Assembly: GCA_013306675.1 (NCBI GenBank)
Contig: JABLUY010000004.1
Location: 124,001 to 188,000 of the forward strand
Direction: 5' to 3'
Length of the DNA stretch: 64,000 nucleotides
Source of the DNA: Thraustochytrium sp. TN22
Taxonomy: Eukaryota; Sar; Bigyra; Thraustochytrida; Thraustochytriidae
Part shown: positions 26,266 to 35,247 of the stretch, piece by piece
Layout of the letters: every line of letters starts with the position of its first letter
Position numbering within the stretch: the stretch's first letter is position 1
Program-made: the position numbers and the translations under genes
The notes under the pieces: model-generated
Database searches by the model: none
What the model was told of the DNA's origin: nothing
Seen by the model: only the letters and a program-made list of their open reading frames with translations

Positions 26266-27561
26266 ATGAGCGGCAGCAGGTGGGCGCCGTCGTCGTGGGC
26301 CGACGTGGCGGCCGTGGGGCGCGCGTGCAGGCTGGGCGAGGCCGGCGGCGAGGCGGCGGCGTACGTGGAGCACCTCGTGGCGACGCAGCAGGGCGATGAG
26401 GGTGTGCGGGCCGAGGTGGAGCGCGCCGCGCATAAGGCGCTGGGCGCCCTCGGAAGGCTGGCGCTCTGCGATCTCGCAGCGCTGACCAAGCCCGCAGACG
26501 TGCTCATGGCCGCCGTGCACGCGCTCGTGCTCGCGAGCGCCGAGGACCTGCGCGTGGAACTGCAGGTGGCAGGCACGGGGCATGAGGAGGATGAAGAGGA
26601 GGATGAGGAAAACGACGAAGGCGCCGGCGCGCAGCCGTGGTCCGCGGATGTACAGTGGCCCGAGATCCTGCCCACGGGCTGGCTCGTGGACCGGCCGCGG
26701 TCGTACTCGCTGCGCTACGCGCTCTCGGCGCCGGACGCGCCGCGCCGCGCCAAGCTCCAGGGCAAGACCGCGGTCGTCAAGGGCGTGGTCATGAGCAGCT
26801 CCACGCTGCTGGTCAACGCCGTCCTGGACGGCGATGACGCCGACGCCAACCCCGTGTCGGCGGCGCTCAACATCCGCGATTACGTGGCCGGTTCGGGCCG
26901 GGCGCAGGTGGAGGCGGCCTTGCGCGAGCCGCGCCATGGACTGTGCGGGCTCATCACGGCCGCCAGCCTGCTGCAGCTCGGCGAGGTCGTGCGCAGCCAG
27001 CTCCTGCGTCCGCTACTCGCGCAGGTCCTGCCTGCCGAAGACGCCTTCGTGAGCACGACGGACGGTGCCGGCGACCGCGACCGCAACCGCGACCGCGACC
27101 AGACCGGCGCGGGCCGCCGCTCGGGCCCGCGCGTCGACCTTCGTGTGCCGCGCCCCGGCATGGGAGGTGGCGGCCTGCGCGCCGGCCCCGGCATGGTCCC
27201 GGACATGGGCGGCCCGGGCGGTTTTGGCGACGACCTGCTGCCAGGCGGCGGCTTTGGCCAGGGCGGGATGCTCTTTGGGCCTGGCAACGCGGCCTTTGAT
27301 GGCCGCTTTGGAGGCAATGGCGGCCACTTTGGCGGCGGCGGTGGCGACGCAGGCCACCTCGGCGTCCCGCCCGGCGCCCGTTTCGACCCGTTCAACCCGC
27401 CGGGTGTCGGCGGCGGCGCCGGCCTGGGGCCCCGACCAGGCCCTCGTCGTAGCGGGCCCCGTGGCGGCTCTGGTCTCGGTGGTACCTTTCCCGGCGAGCC
27501 CGACCCGGACCATCTTCGCCCTCCCAACTTCGGCAACCACGACGACGACATGTACTCTTGA
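26266..27561 (+). CDS. PSMF1: Proteasome regulator PI31
   Basis: The 431-residue protein has the PI31 layout. An alpha/beta N-terminal domain (about 1-250) is interrupted by an acidic run (EEDEEEDEENDE), with YSLRYAL as the usual core strand. A very Gly/Pro/Arg-rich C-terminal region (about 270-431) follows. The C-terminal half carries GARFDPFNPPG and PDPDHLRPPNFG, both hallmarks of the family, and ends DDDMYS. In animals the end is DDMYL, an HbYX-like tail that docks into the 20S proteasome alpha ring; here the last residue is Ser. PI31 binds 20S proteasomes and modulates assembly and activity. The start at 26266 is the first ATG after the promoter and precedes the conserved domain directly. 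Confidence 0.8.
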   Translation: MSGSRWAPSSWADVAAVGRACRLGEAGGEAAAYVEHLVATQQGDEGVRAEVERAAHKALGALGRLALCDLAALTKPADVLMAAVHALVLASAEDLRVELQVAGTGHEEDEEEDEENDEGAGAQPWSADVQWPEILPTGWLVDRPRSYSLRYALSAPDAPRRAKLQGKTAVVKGVVMSSSTLLVNAVLDGDDADANPVSAALNIRDYVAGSGRAQVEAALREPRHGLCGLITAASLLQLGEVVRSQLLRPLLAQVLPAEDAFVSTTDGAGDRDRNRDRDQTGAGRRSGPRVDLRVPRPGMGGGGLRAGPGMVPDMGGPGGFGDDLLPGGGFGQGGMLFGPGNAAFDGRFGGNGGHFGGGGGDAGHLGVPPGARFDPFNPPGVGGGAGLGPRPGPRRSGPRGGSGLGGTFPGEPDPDHLRPPNFGNHDDDMYS

Positions 27562-28321
27562 GCCAAAATGAATAATGTTCCACCTCTGAACGTTGCGTGA
27601 GCTTGGGCCTCGAAACTTGAAATGACGTAGGGCAAGACGTCTCTTCACACACTGCACGCCAGGCTGCTGCATTCTGCCTTCACAGTGACGATAGTGTTCG
27701 AGTCCAAATCGTACGATGGGCTGCGACGGTCACGGTGCTGTTGCAAATGAATGCGCAGGATGTCGTCACACAAGGGCGACCAAGGCGAACTTGAAGACGG
27801 GGAAAGCCACGGCCAGCTGTCTACAGTCGTCCCAAACAAACGACGACAATGTATCCTCTCGACGTACTTCGTCACAAGCGAGGCCGACTCATGACACCTC
27901 TCAGTCTCACTCGACAAGCCCTCTGCGTGCCTTCACGCCACGGAAGAGACCGTGCGATCAACCTGGGAAAGGGCAGAGAAGATACCCCATGGTACTCCAG
28001 CTTTGTACAATTTTACTACCAGTACCAACAAAACTTGACGGCCCGGCGGAGACAATGCGCGCCACGCCGCAGTGCCAGCCTGAGAGCGGGCCAGCCTATC
28101 CTGCCAGTGAGCGGGCCAGGAGACGTCGGTTGATAGCCTAGCCTAACCATCGCCGCTAACCATCGCCGGCCGAGCGCGTGGCTGCTGCAAGCAAACGTAG
28201 TTGGCGCGGAGTCGGGCGGGCTCCAGAGGGTCAGGGGCGCCGCCTGCCAGCGGCGCCTGGTGCTGGCGCCGCAGAGCCGCGCCAGCGCAGCGCCTGGTCG
28301 GTGTCCGTAGGCAGTCTCAGC
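27562..28321. other. Gene-free spacer, possible left flank of the large transposase element
   Basis: This spacer is less GC-rich than the genes and has no convincing reading frame. TAACCATCGCCGC occurs twice near 28145-28170. CTACCAGTACCAAC at about 28015 weakly resembles, inverted, TTGACTGGTAG at about 32295 on the far side, but I do not consider this a proven terminal repeat. Confidence 0.4.
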
Positions 28322-31300
28322 ATGCCTTTGACCTGCACGTGCAGGAAAGGCGTCTGCGAGAAGCACGAGGACCAATGCCGCGGATGCTGCCCGACGTGCT
28401 TGCCGGGAGGCAAGCGCAAGCCCGGGCGGCAGAAGGGCTCCAAGAACTCGGCGTCGATGGGGCTCGCGCGGACTCGGCAAGGACCAAAGCGTGCCGCGGC
28501 TCCGGCCCCTGGCGCCGCTGTCGAGGTCGAGGACGACAGCGACTTCATCTACAAGCCGGAGGAGCTCACCATCATGAAGCTGGGCACCCTTCGCAGCTTG
28601 TTCCACCAGTTCGAGCTCCCTGAGGGCACCTTGCGCGGCATGCCGAGTGCCGTGCAGCGCTTCAAAGGCCAGGACGGCGTCAGTAAGACCACCTGGAGCA
28701 GCCTTCTTAGCATCGCCACGAAGGTCCTGCAGCAGACGTGCGCAATCATCTGCGGCCCGCACGCGATGGAACTCATGCTGGGCGTAGCGTCAAAGATCGT
28801 CGCGAAAGGCGCGAAGTCGCCCGAAGACTTCAAGACAACGGTCGCCCATCTGCTCAAGCTCGAGTCCATGACCAAGGCGCAGTCTCTCGAGCGACGCGTT
28901 CTCCGGGCAGTCCTCGCGCCGCTCATGAACCGCAGGGAGATCCAGCGAGTCAGCGAGCATCTCCTGGAGGCTCCCGCTCCAACCTGGAACCATCATGCTC
29001 ATAAGCAAGCTCTGGATGACGCCGAGCAACTTGCTGCCGGGAACCAGCTCAAGAAGCTCAACAACGCCAGGAAGAAGTATTGCGAGGAGACCGTGCTCGA
29101 CGCGCTTCGCTTCTTCCTCAACGATGACAACATCGCGCTCCTGTCTTGGGGCGAAAAGGTCGTCCACCTGAGCCCGGATGAGTCGGTGAAGCTGCCCGCG
29201 CTCGTGCGGAAACGCATGCGAGCGCGCATCATCGCGGAGTACAGGGCCCTCAACGAGCACGAGGGGCACCAGACCCTCTCAGCCCGAACCGCCTTCCGCA
29301 TCCTCAAGGCATGCACGTCAAGCCAACGCAGTTCGTTGACCGCGGTGAACTACCTCCTGGGCGAGCTTGTGTACGACAACTTCCTCGAGGTCGAGCGCAT
29401 TATCAAGCTGTACACGCCTGCAGCAAGCCACAAGCGCCTGCGCGACCTTGCATTGATCGCCTCCAACTTCCTCAAGGTGCAGTACAGCAAGCACGTGCTT
29501 CGCGAGGATGAAGACGTGTGCACCCACGGCATTCCGTATGCCCTCTCGCGACCCGTTCTCGGCACGCCCTCCAAGCCGGCCATGGCTTGCAACGGCTGCA
29601 AGTTCGTGCCATACTTCTTCGACCAGCTGCGCGACGCAGTGAGGGCGCGCGAGCACAACCCGGCGGACCTCGGCACAGATCATGCCATCGCAGCAGTGGA
29701 CCGCTGCGAGCACAAGACCCGACTCTGGCAGGGGCAGTGCGCTCGAGCCATGAACCAGTGCAAGCGCATCAGCGAGCTGGAGCTGGATCTGAAGCGCAAC
29801 GCCGCTGCGAACAAGTGGACCGAGCCGCGGGAGGCTCTCATCGTCATGGATTTCAAGATGAATTACGTGCCGCAGCACTCCCGACAGAAGAGCATCGAGC
29901 ACTTCGACAAGCGCGGCATCTCGTGGCATGGATACCTTGTCATTTTCTACGTCTACGACGAGATCGCCAAGGTCGCGGTCCGTGAGCTGGTGTACTGCGA
30001 CCAGATTCTCGAGCCAGACAACGAGCAGACTGGCGGCACGGTCGCGGCTCTGACTGAGGTGTTTTTTCGTCAGCTCAAGTTGCAGACTGCGTTCTCGCAT
30101 TTGGAGAGCGTCACAATGCAGAGCGACAATGCCAACTACTACCATGCCAACTCCCTCATCCTCGCTCTGCCCTACATCTCCATGGCCACCAACATCAAGA
30201 TCAAGGGCTTCGTGCACACCGAGTCCTGCGACGGAAAGAGCAGTCTGGACGCGCACTTCGCCAAGGCCATGAAACACGTGGACGCCCACATCTGCGAAGG
30301 CAACAACGCAACCGCGCCTTGCGAGGTTTTCAGGGCGCTTGCGTCGGCTGGCGGCATCAAGAACAGCTGGGTGCAGCTCGTCGACGTGGATCGATCAAAG
30401 CTGAAGGCGCGCGAAGAGTCATACGAGCAGTTGCTCAAGGAACTCAAGGTTCTCTCACGACAGAACGAGATCATCTATCGTACTGTCCCCGCGCCTTCTG
30501 ATGGGCCCACGGAGCTCGACATGGACGACCCGTACTCGTGGGAGGGCGTCGTGGAAATGAAGACCTGGGAGTACTCCGGCATCGGGGAACCCGTCGTGTT
30601 TGAGATTGACGGCCGCGCCCAGGCCGTCAACCGCACGAGCGGCCATGAGCACGATCTCGCCGTGCAGAACGAGGACGACGAGGAGGGCCGCGCGTCCGAC
30701 GAGCCGTCCGCGCGGCGTGCTTCATCTGACTCATCCGTCGCATCGAGCCCAAGCAGCAGCAACCATGGCAGTGCGTCCAGCTGCTTTGGCGCAATTATCC
30801 GCGACGTGACCGTGCTCGGAACGCTGCGGCATGAGGAGGAGCGCGTACTCACGCAAGTGCTCGATCTGCCCAGGAACCAACACGCACGACTTGCGAGCAT
30901 GACGCAAGGCCGAGACCTTGAAGAACCGGACGAGGTACTCGATGCGCTCGACGATGCCGGGGACGACGTTGAGCGCAGCGCTCAGGACGACGACGACGAC
31001 ATCGGCGGCGGCGACGACGACGACCAACTTGAAAATGGAAGCCAAGATGGTAACGCAACGGCCGGAAGCAGTGCGGCAGCCCGACGGAATGATGTCGTCA
31101 GCTTCGCAGTTCGGAATGTGGACAAGATCCTTCAAGAGGGCGACCACTTGGTGCGTGACGGCAACGCGGACTCGCAGGAGTTTCTGCAGGCGGCAAGCTA
31201 CGACGCAAGCGCGAAGCTCATGCCTCCCGGGTACGCCCGCCGTGTGCGCGTTGGCTACCGCGCCGGTGCAACCCTTGCCGCGCAGTATCGCAGACGCCTC

Positions 31301-32023
31301 GCCGAGTGGTTCCAGGCGGAGGGGGATGGCAAGCTCCACCACGCAGCCTGGATGCTTGAGCGATTGCGGGAGGATCCAACGCTTCGCTACAACCTCGACC
31401 TGCCCTCCGAGAAGGATGTCGAAGCCGAAATCATGCGCTACGTCAACCTTCGGAAGAGGCACATCAAGTTGAAGCTCCCCCCACCGGATTATGTCACCTA
31501 CGCCGAGTCCCTGGCAGAGCCTTTCCCCCTCGTCTTCGTTGACTTCATCCAGGCGGCGCTTGACCAGGACCCCAGCTGCAAGCCCGCCGCGATCCTGGCG
31601 GCGGCCATCGAGCGCTTCGACGGCTCCTCCACTCCCCTCGACGACGCGAAGCTCCAGGAGACTTTCAAAGCGCGCTTCTCATCCATGAAGCCCAGCATCC
31701 GCACGCAGCTCGGCTATCCGACGAAGTCTCGCACTGCGCCTCATCCCAGCAGCACCACTGCTGCCGGAAACCGCGGAGCAGAATCTAGCACTGGCAGAGG
31801 CAAAGTCCATGGCGTCCACAAGGAATTCCTCATCAGAATGGTCGAGGAGCACAACAAGACTGCAGGCCGCGCATACGAGGCGTGGGTCAAGCGCTTTCGC
31901 ACCGCAGATGGCGACTTTCCGGATGACTCGCCGACCAAAAAGCAGCTCGTGAACTTCGTCAACAGCCGACGAGCGCAAACCAAGCGCCGGTTGACCAATC
32001 CAGACTCTGGCACGACCGCTTGA
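28322..32023 (+). CDS. Large RNase H-fold (DDE-type) transposase of an unnamed family
   Basis: The intact frame encodes 1,233 residues from the ATG at 28322. A Cys-rich N-terminus (CTCRKGVCEKHEDQCRGCC) is followed by a basic KRKPGRQKGSK motif, probably a zinc element plus an AT-hook-like arm. Residues about 505-690 look like the catalytic core: ALIVMDFKMN (D510), GISWHGYLVIF, TMQSDNANYYHAN (D602) and DGKSSLDAHFAKAMKH (D643). This trio fits a D-D-D/E RNase H-fold transposase. I recall similar WHG / SDNA / GKxxxDAHFA proteins from other protists, but not an accepted superfamily name. A long acidic linker follows, and the last 60 residues (KEFLIRMVEEHNKTAGRAYEAW... to RRAQTKRR) look like a small basic DNA-binding domain. 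No terminal repeats were confirmed. Confidence 0.65.
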   Translation: MPLTCTCRKGVCEKHEDQCRGCCPTCLPGGKRKPGRQKGSKNSASMGLARTRQGPKRAAAPAPGAAVEVEDDSDFIYKPEELTIMKLGTLRSLFHQFELPEGTLRGMPSAVQRFKGQDGVSKTTWSSLLSIATKVLQQTCAIICGPHAMELMLGVASKIVAKGAKSPEDFKTTVAHLLKLESMTKAQSLERRVLRAVLAPLMNRREIQRVSEHLLEAPAPTWNHHAHKQALDDAEQLAAGNQLKKLNNARKKYCEETVLDALRFFLNDDNIALLSWGEKVVHLSPDESVKLPALVRKRMRARIIAEYRALNEHEGHQTLSARTAFRILKACTSSQRSSLTAVNYLLGELVYDNFLEVERIIKLYTPAASHKRLRDLALIASNFLKVQYSKHVLREDEDVCTHGIPYALSRPVLGTPSKPAMACNGCKFVPYFFDQLRDAVRAREHNPADLGTDHAIAAVDRCEHKTRLWQGQCARAMNQCKRISELELDLKRNAAANKWTEPREALIVMDFKMNYVPQHSRQKSIEHFDKRGISWHGYLVIFYVYDEIAKVAVRELVYCDQILEPDNEQTGGTVAALTEVFFRQLKLQTAFSHLESVTMQSDNANYYHANSLILALPYISMATNIKIKGFVHTESCDGKSSLDAHFAKAMKHVDAHICEGNNATAPCEVFRALASAGGIKNSWVQLVDVDRSKLKAREESYEQLLKELKVLSRQNEIIYRTVPAPSDGPTELDMDDPYSWEGVVEMKTWEYSGIGEPVVFEIDGRAQAVNRTSGHEHDLAVQNEDDEEGRASDEPSARRASSDSSVASSPSSSNHGSASSCFGAIIRDVTVLGTLRHEEERVLTQVLDLPRNQHARLASMTQGRDLEEPDEVLDALDDAGDDVERSAQDDDDDIGGGDDDDQLENGSQDGNATAGSSAAARRNDVVSFAVRNVDKILQEGDHLVRDGNADSQEFLQAASYDASAKLMPPGYARRVRVGYRAGATLAAQYRRRLAEWFQAEGDGKLHHAAWMLERLREDPTLRYNLDLPSEKDVEAEIMRYVNLRKRHIKLKLPPPDYVTYAESLAEPFPLVFVDFIQAALDQDPSCKPAAILAAAIERFDGSSTPLDDAKLQETFKARFSSMKPSIRTQLGYPTKSRTAPHPSSTTAAGNRGAESSTGRGKVHGVHKEFLIRMVEEHNKTAGRAYEAWVKRFRTADGDFPDDSPTKKQLVNFVNSRRAQTKRRLTNPDSGTTA

Positions 32024-32334
32024 GTCGCTTCACCACGCACAGGCTCAATCCAGCGACCCTCGGCAACTGTTCCTCGGGACCCTAACATTTGGCAGAAGTA
32101 AAGCGCGCGTAACTCACTCACCAAACACTTGGACATTTACCTCATTTGCCGCTTCAGCGGGGTAAGGGAAGTTGAGCCTTGTGCGATTGCGGCCCGCGCT
32201 TTGGGCAAAACTGGTCGAACGCGGGTGACAAAGCCTGAGGGTCCAACGTTTGCCTGACTTATCCCGTGGTACAGTCACTGGGTGCAGTTGACTGGTTGAC
32301 TGGTAGAGAAAGCTAGCTAGCTAGCTAGCTGGAG

Positions 32335-32531
32335 GCCTACCCAAGTGTTTTTCACATGTCTGTGGCGCGTGAAGGCCCCGACGGCAAGCGCAAAGCAGAG
32401 AGAAGAGAAAGAAAGAAAGAGTACTTTACTGGGACACGCTCATGTGCCACGTCTCGCGTGCTGGCGGACAGCCCAGACGCCCCCCCCCCCGCACCCCTCT
32501 CCATGGAGACCTACCTGCTTCAGGGTCTCTC
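32335..32531. repeat. Left edge of duplicated unit 1
   Basis: From about 32335 the sequence aligns with 39745-39920 in unit 2, for example GAGTACTTTACTGGGACACG against TAGTACTTTCCTGTGACATG, and CTCGCGTGCTGGCGGACAGC identical in both. Left of 32335 the alignment stops at a GCTA tetranucleotide tract (32311-32332). The 32024-32334 interval holds only the transposase 3' flank. Confidence 0.7.
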
Positions 32532-33284
32532 TTACCTTTTGGGCTGTGGCGGCTTCATCTGGTCGCCGGCGGGCTTCCAGAGCTTGGGCTTTTCAAAGGT
32601 GGTGACCTGAATGGGCTTGTTGAGCGGCAGGAGGAACTCAGTATGCGGCTGGCCGCGCATGTGATAGATCTCGACCGAGCCGGTCCAGTCGCCGACCTTG
32701 GACTGGGAGGCAGCAAGCTCCTTGGCCTTGTCGTAGAACTTCATGGGGCCAACCCAGAAGGAGAGGTTGTTCACAAAAGGCCAGACGCCGCGCAGGTAGT
32801 CCTGCGCGGGCAGCGTGGCCTCCTCGAGGCCGAGGCGTGTGGCAGCCATGGCCACCTCGTCGTCGTCGACATCGCCCGTGAGCACAATGCCCACGTCGGC
32901 GCGTGCATCGTCCGGGTTCTGCAGCTTGGTCGGGTCGTCGTAGTAGATGCCAATGGCCAGGTGCTTGTCGCGCGCCGACGGCACGGCCTTGTTGATCTCG
33001 CCGATGACGCGCTCGAAGTGCGTGCTCAGGTCCGCCATCTTGCCCTGCGTGCACTTGACCAGCAGCTTCATCTCCGCCTTGCGCTCGCGCTGCACCTTCA
33101 TGCTCGAGAACAGCCCGAGCCGCCACGCGTACGCCGCCGCGCCCGCCACGCCCGCCGCGCCCACGGCCGCCGCCACCTCCCACCAGGACAGCGCCTCCGC
33201 GCGCGCCCAGGCCGCGTCCAGCGCCGCCGCGGCCGTCCCGGGCTCCGGCCCCGCCGCCGCCGCGCCGCCGCCGCGCGCCGCCAT
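32532..33284 (-). CDS. TEX264-like membrane protein with a GyrI-like domain
   Basis: The 250-residue protein has an Ala-rich N-terminus, one membrane span (about 35-58, WWEVAAAVGAAGVAGAAAYAW), then a soluble domain. The domain resembles the SOUL/GyrI-like fold of TEX264: HFERVIGEINKAV, HLAIGIYYDDPTKL, DARADVGIVL, GVWPFVNNLSFWVGPMKFYDK and GSVEIYHMRG. GIYYDDP followed by VG.VL is the best family marker. In animals TEX264 is an ER-phagy receptor; whether this protein binds ATG8 is unknown, and no clear LIR motif is visible. This is the only full-length copy. Two truncated copies lie at 39921-40245 and 42668-42905. The start at 33284 is the only ATG before the span. Confidence 0.62.
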   Translation of the reverse strand: MAARGGGAAAAGPEPGTAAAALDAAWARAEALSWWEVAAAVGAAGVAGAAAYAWRLGLFSSMKVQRERKAEMKLLVKCTQGKMADLSTHFERVIGEINKAVPSARDKHLAIGIYYDDPTKLQNPDDARADVGIVLTGDVDDDEVAMAATRLGLEEATLPAQDYLRGVWPFVNNLSFWVGPMKFYDKAKELAASQSKVGDWTGSVEIYHMRGQPHTEFLLPLNKPIQVTTFEKPKLWKPAGDQMKPPQPKR

Positions 33285-33400
33285 CCCGCCGCTCGCTCGC
33301 CGCTCGCCGCCGCTCGCCCGCGCGCCGCCCGCCTCCTCGCCTGCGGCTCTGCCGCGCGCGCGCGCCGCGCCGTGAGGCGCAGGCCGCCGCCCGCCGCGCC

Positions 33401-34250
33401 CGGGTTCGCCGGCTACTACGAGGGCGCGCTCGCGGCGACCAGGGACGAGTCAGAGGGCGGCGCCGAGGAGGTGGCGGGCCAGGAGCACGGCAGGGGCTGC
33501 CGCTGGCAGAGGCATGACCCCGAGGAGAGGCGCTTGGTCGCGGGAAGAGCGGAGTTCGCCAGCTACTACGAGGGCGCGCTCGCGGCGAGCAGGGACGAGT
33601 CGGAGGGCGACGACGAGAAGGTGGCGGGCCAGGTGGACGGCAGGGGAAGCCACTGGCAGAGGCACGACTCGGAGCAGAGGCACTTGGTCGCGAAAAGAGC
33701 GGCCGGGGCGCCGCGCCCGGGTTCGCCGGCTACACGAGGGCGCGCTCGCGGCGAGCAGGGACGAGTCAGAGGGCGGCGCCGAGGAGGTGGCGGGCCAGGT
33801 GCACGGCAGGGGCTGCCGCTGGCAGAGGCATGACTCCGAGGAGAGGCGCTTGGTCGCGGGAAGAGCGGAGTTCGCCAGCTACTACGAGGGCGCGCTCCCG
33901 GCGAGCAGGGACGAGTCGGAGGCCGGCGCCGAGGAGGTTTAGGTGCACTGCAGGGACGAGTCGGAGGCCGGCGCCGAGGAGGTGGCGGGCCAGGTGCACG
34001 GCAGGGGCTGCCACTGGCAGAGGCACGACTTCGAGGAGAGGCGCTTGGTCGCGAGAAGAGCGGAGTTCGCCAGCTACGACGAGGGCGAGCTCGAGGCGAG
34101 CAGGAACAAGTCGTAGGGCAGCGCCGAGTGCACTGCAGGGACGAGTCGGAGGGCGCCGAGGAGGTCGCGGGCCTGGGGTACTGCAGGGGCAGCCACTGGC
34201 AGAGTCGCGACTCGGAGGAGAGGCGCTCGGCCGCGTGAAGAGCGGGAGTT
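33401..34250. repeat. Minisatellite with an about 150-bp unit, five to six copies
   Basis: Units can be followed by the anchor TTCGCCGGCTACTACGAGGG and its variants at 33405, 33555, 33722, 33871 and 34066 (spacing about 150, 167, 149 and 195). A last degenerate unit ends near 34250. Each unit also holds GGGACGAGTC and CACTGGCAGAGGCA anchors. Inner copies have drifted and one contains a partial re-duplication. Several frames stay open on both strands because the unit length is close to a multiple of three. I see no evidence that it is translated. It lies between the TEX264-like gene and an RBM39 fragment. Confidence 0.9.
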
Positions 34251-34459
34251 GCGGGACGACAGCGGAGGGGAGCGCGGAGATGGGCTGCGAGGACGAGCTT
34301 GTCGCGATGCCGGGCTCGTGCTGGCGCAGCTTGGAGGGGGGGGGGGAGAGGATGATGGGAGCCTTTCCTGGGTGAGTGGGGAAAGGCAAGAGAATTCGGA
34401 GGAGGAGTAGGAATGCACGCGCAGCGTACGCACCAGCGAGACGTCACGTCGTACCCCAC
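34251..34459. other. Unit-1 spacer homologous to the region downstream of RBM39
   Basis: This stretch aligns loosely with about 43060-43260 in unit 3 (shared GCGCGGAGATG, GAGGACGAGC/TGCAAGGGC and GCACGCGCAGCGTACGCACC-like segments). It includes a G homopolymer near 34335. No gene. Confidence 0.5.
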
Positions 34460-34596
34460 CACTGAGCTGTCGCTGGGTGGATCAACGGCCGTCTAGCTTC
34501 GAAGTGGCTGCAATCGCTGCCTGTGGACCTGCAAAGGCTACGTCACGGTAGGCCTTACTGGCTGGATCGACGGCATCAATGAGGCAGCGAGCGCTC
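34460..34596 (-). pseudogene. RBM39 3'-end fragment (unit 1)
   Basis: The segment matches the end of the intact RBM39 gene (about 43560-43690): GAGCTGTCGCT, ACGGCCGT, TGCAATCGCTGCC, CTGCAAAGGCTACGT and CGACGGCATCAATGAGGCAG appear in order. It covers only part of the last RRM-like (UHM) domain and is broken by small insertions, so it cannot encode protein. The homology to RBM39 ends abruptly at about 34596. Beyond it the sequence (34597-34843) matches unit 2 instead. Confidence 0.85.
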
Positions 34597-34843
34597 AGCT
34601 CTCTGTGTTCTGGAGTCGGGACGGCTGCTCACGCGACAAGTCTCCAACTCGAGGTCTGCTGGCTCCGAGGTTGCAGTGCTCTGCAGCTCTCTCACTGACG
34701 CAGCTCTGCACGACAGTGGTATCTGTCTCGCGAGGCAGCCTGGAGCTGCGCTTGAGGTCGTAGCCTTGCTAGCTAGCGAGCGAGGGCATGTGCTCACCCA
34801 CTGGCAGGGAGGCGAGAGCTTGGGCCTCCCTCATCTGAAAGCC
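34597..34843. repeat. Unit junction sequence shared by units 1 and 2
   Basis: This aligns with about 40493-40690: CTGCTGGCTCCGAGGTTGCA, GTGCTCTGCAGCTCTCTCAC, and GCCTGGAGCTGCGCTTGAGG are nearly identical in both. It marks the junction between the RBM39 fragment and the next unit. It is interrupted on its right by the Harbinger element. Confidence 0.8.
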
Positions 34844-34887
34844 GACGATCACAGCGCCCGCGCGCGGCCCGTTTTGCTGAACGGGAT
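34844..34887 (+). repeat. Left terminal inverted repeat of the Harbinger element
   Basis: It begins GACGATCACAGCGCCCGCGC and ends CTGAACGGGAT. It is the exact reverse complement of 38157-38200 over 44 bp. Its inner part can itself form a small hairpin (CCCGTT/AACGGG). Confidence 0.92.
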
Positions 34888-35247
34888 TTATTCATCCCCA
34901 AAGTCTTTTTCATCGGTAAATCTGAGTCGGGGGGCGGGTCAGCCGGGCGAGTGATTTGAGACGCAGAACACATCCGATCGTGCCCTGCGGCGCCCTGCGT
35001 CCAAAAGGAAGTAAAAATTGTCTTCAATCTAACAATAAGTTGGGCGCTTCTTCGCGCCGGACTCTGGGGTTGCGCGGTGGTTAGGGCAGCGCGCCGGGCC
35101 TCGAATCCGAGTCGAACGTCGGCAGCAAACCTGCTCGCCGCGGTCGCGGCAGGCCTCCGGCGTAGGGCGCGGCGACTGCGCGGCAGTCCTGTCGGCGCGA
35201 GGTGGCTGCGCCCGCGGCCTAGTCGTGCCGGACGAGCAGCCAGCAGC

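Noticed and set aside
28015-32300. CTACCAGT near 28015 against ACTGGTAG near 32300 as terminal repeats of the large transposase element
   Set aside because: Only about eight bases match, no extension or target duplication is seen, and the neighbouring bases differ. Expected by chance at this distance.
33566-34462. Minus- and plus-strand frames through the 150-bp repeats that look like a repeat protein
   Set aside because: Several frames are open at once, the repeats drift without respect for any one frame, and one copy contains a stop. Best explained as a minisatellite.
35066-35115. A tRNA-like stretch (GTGGTTAGGGCAGCGCGCC, then TCGAATCC) inside the Harbinger element
   Set aside because: The D-arm-like part is suggestive, but no acceptor stem or anticodon arm of correct spacing can be drawn and there is no CCA-side pairing.
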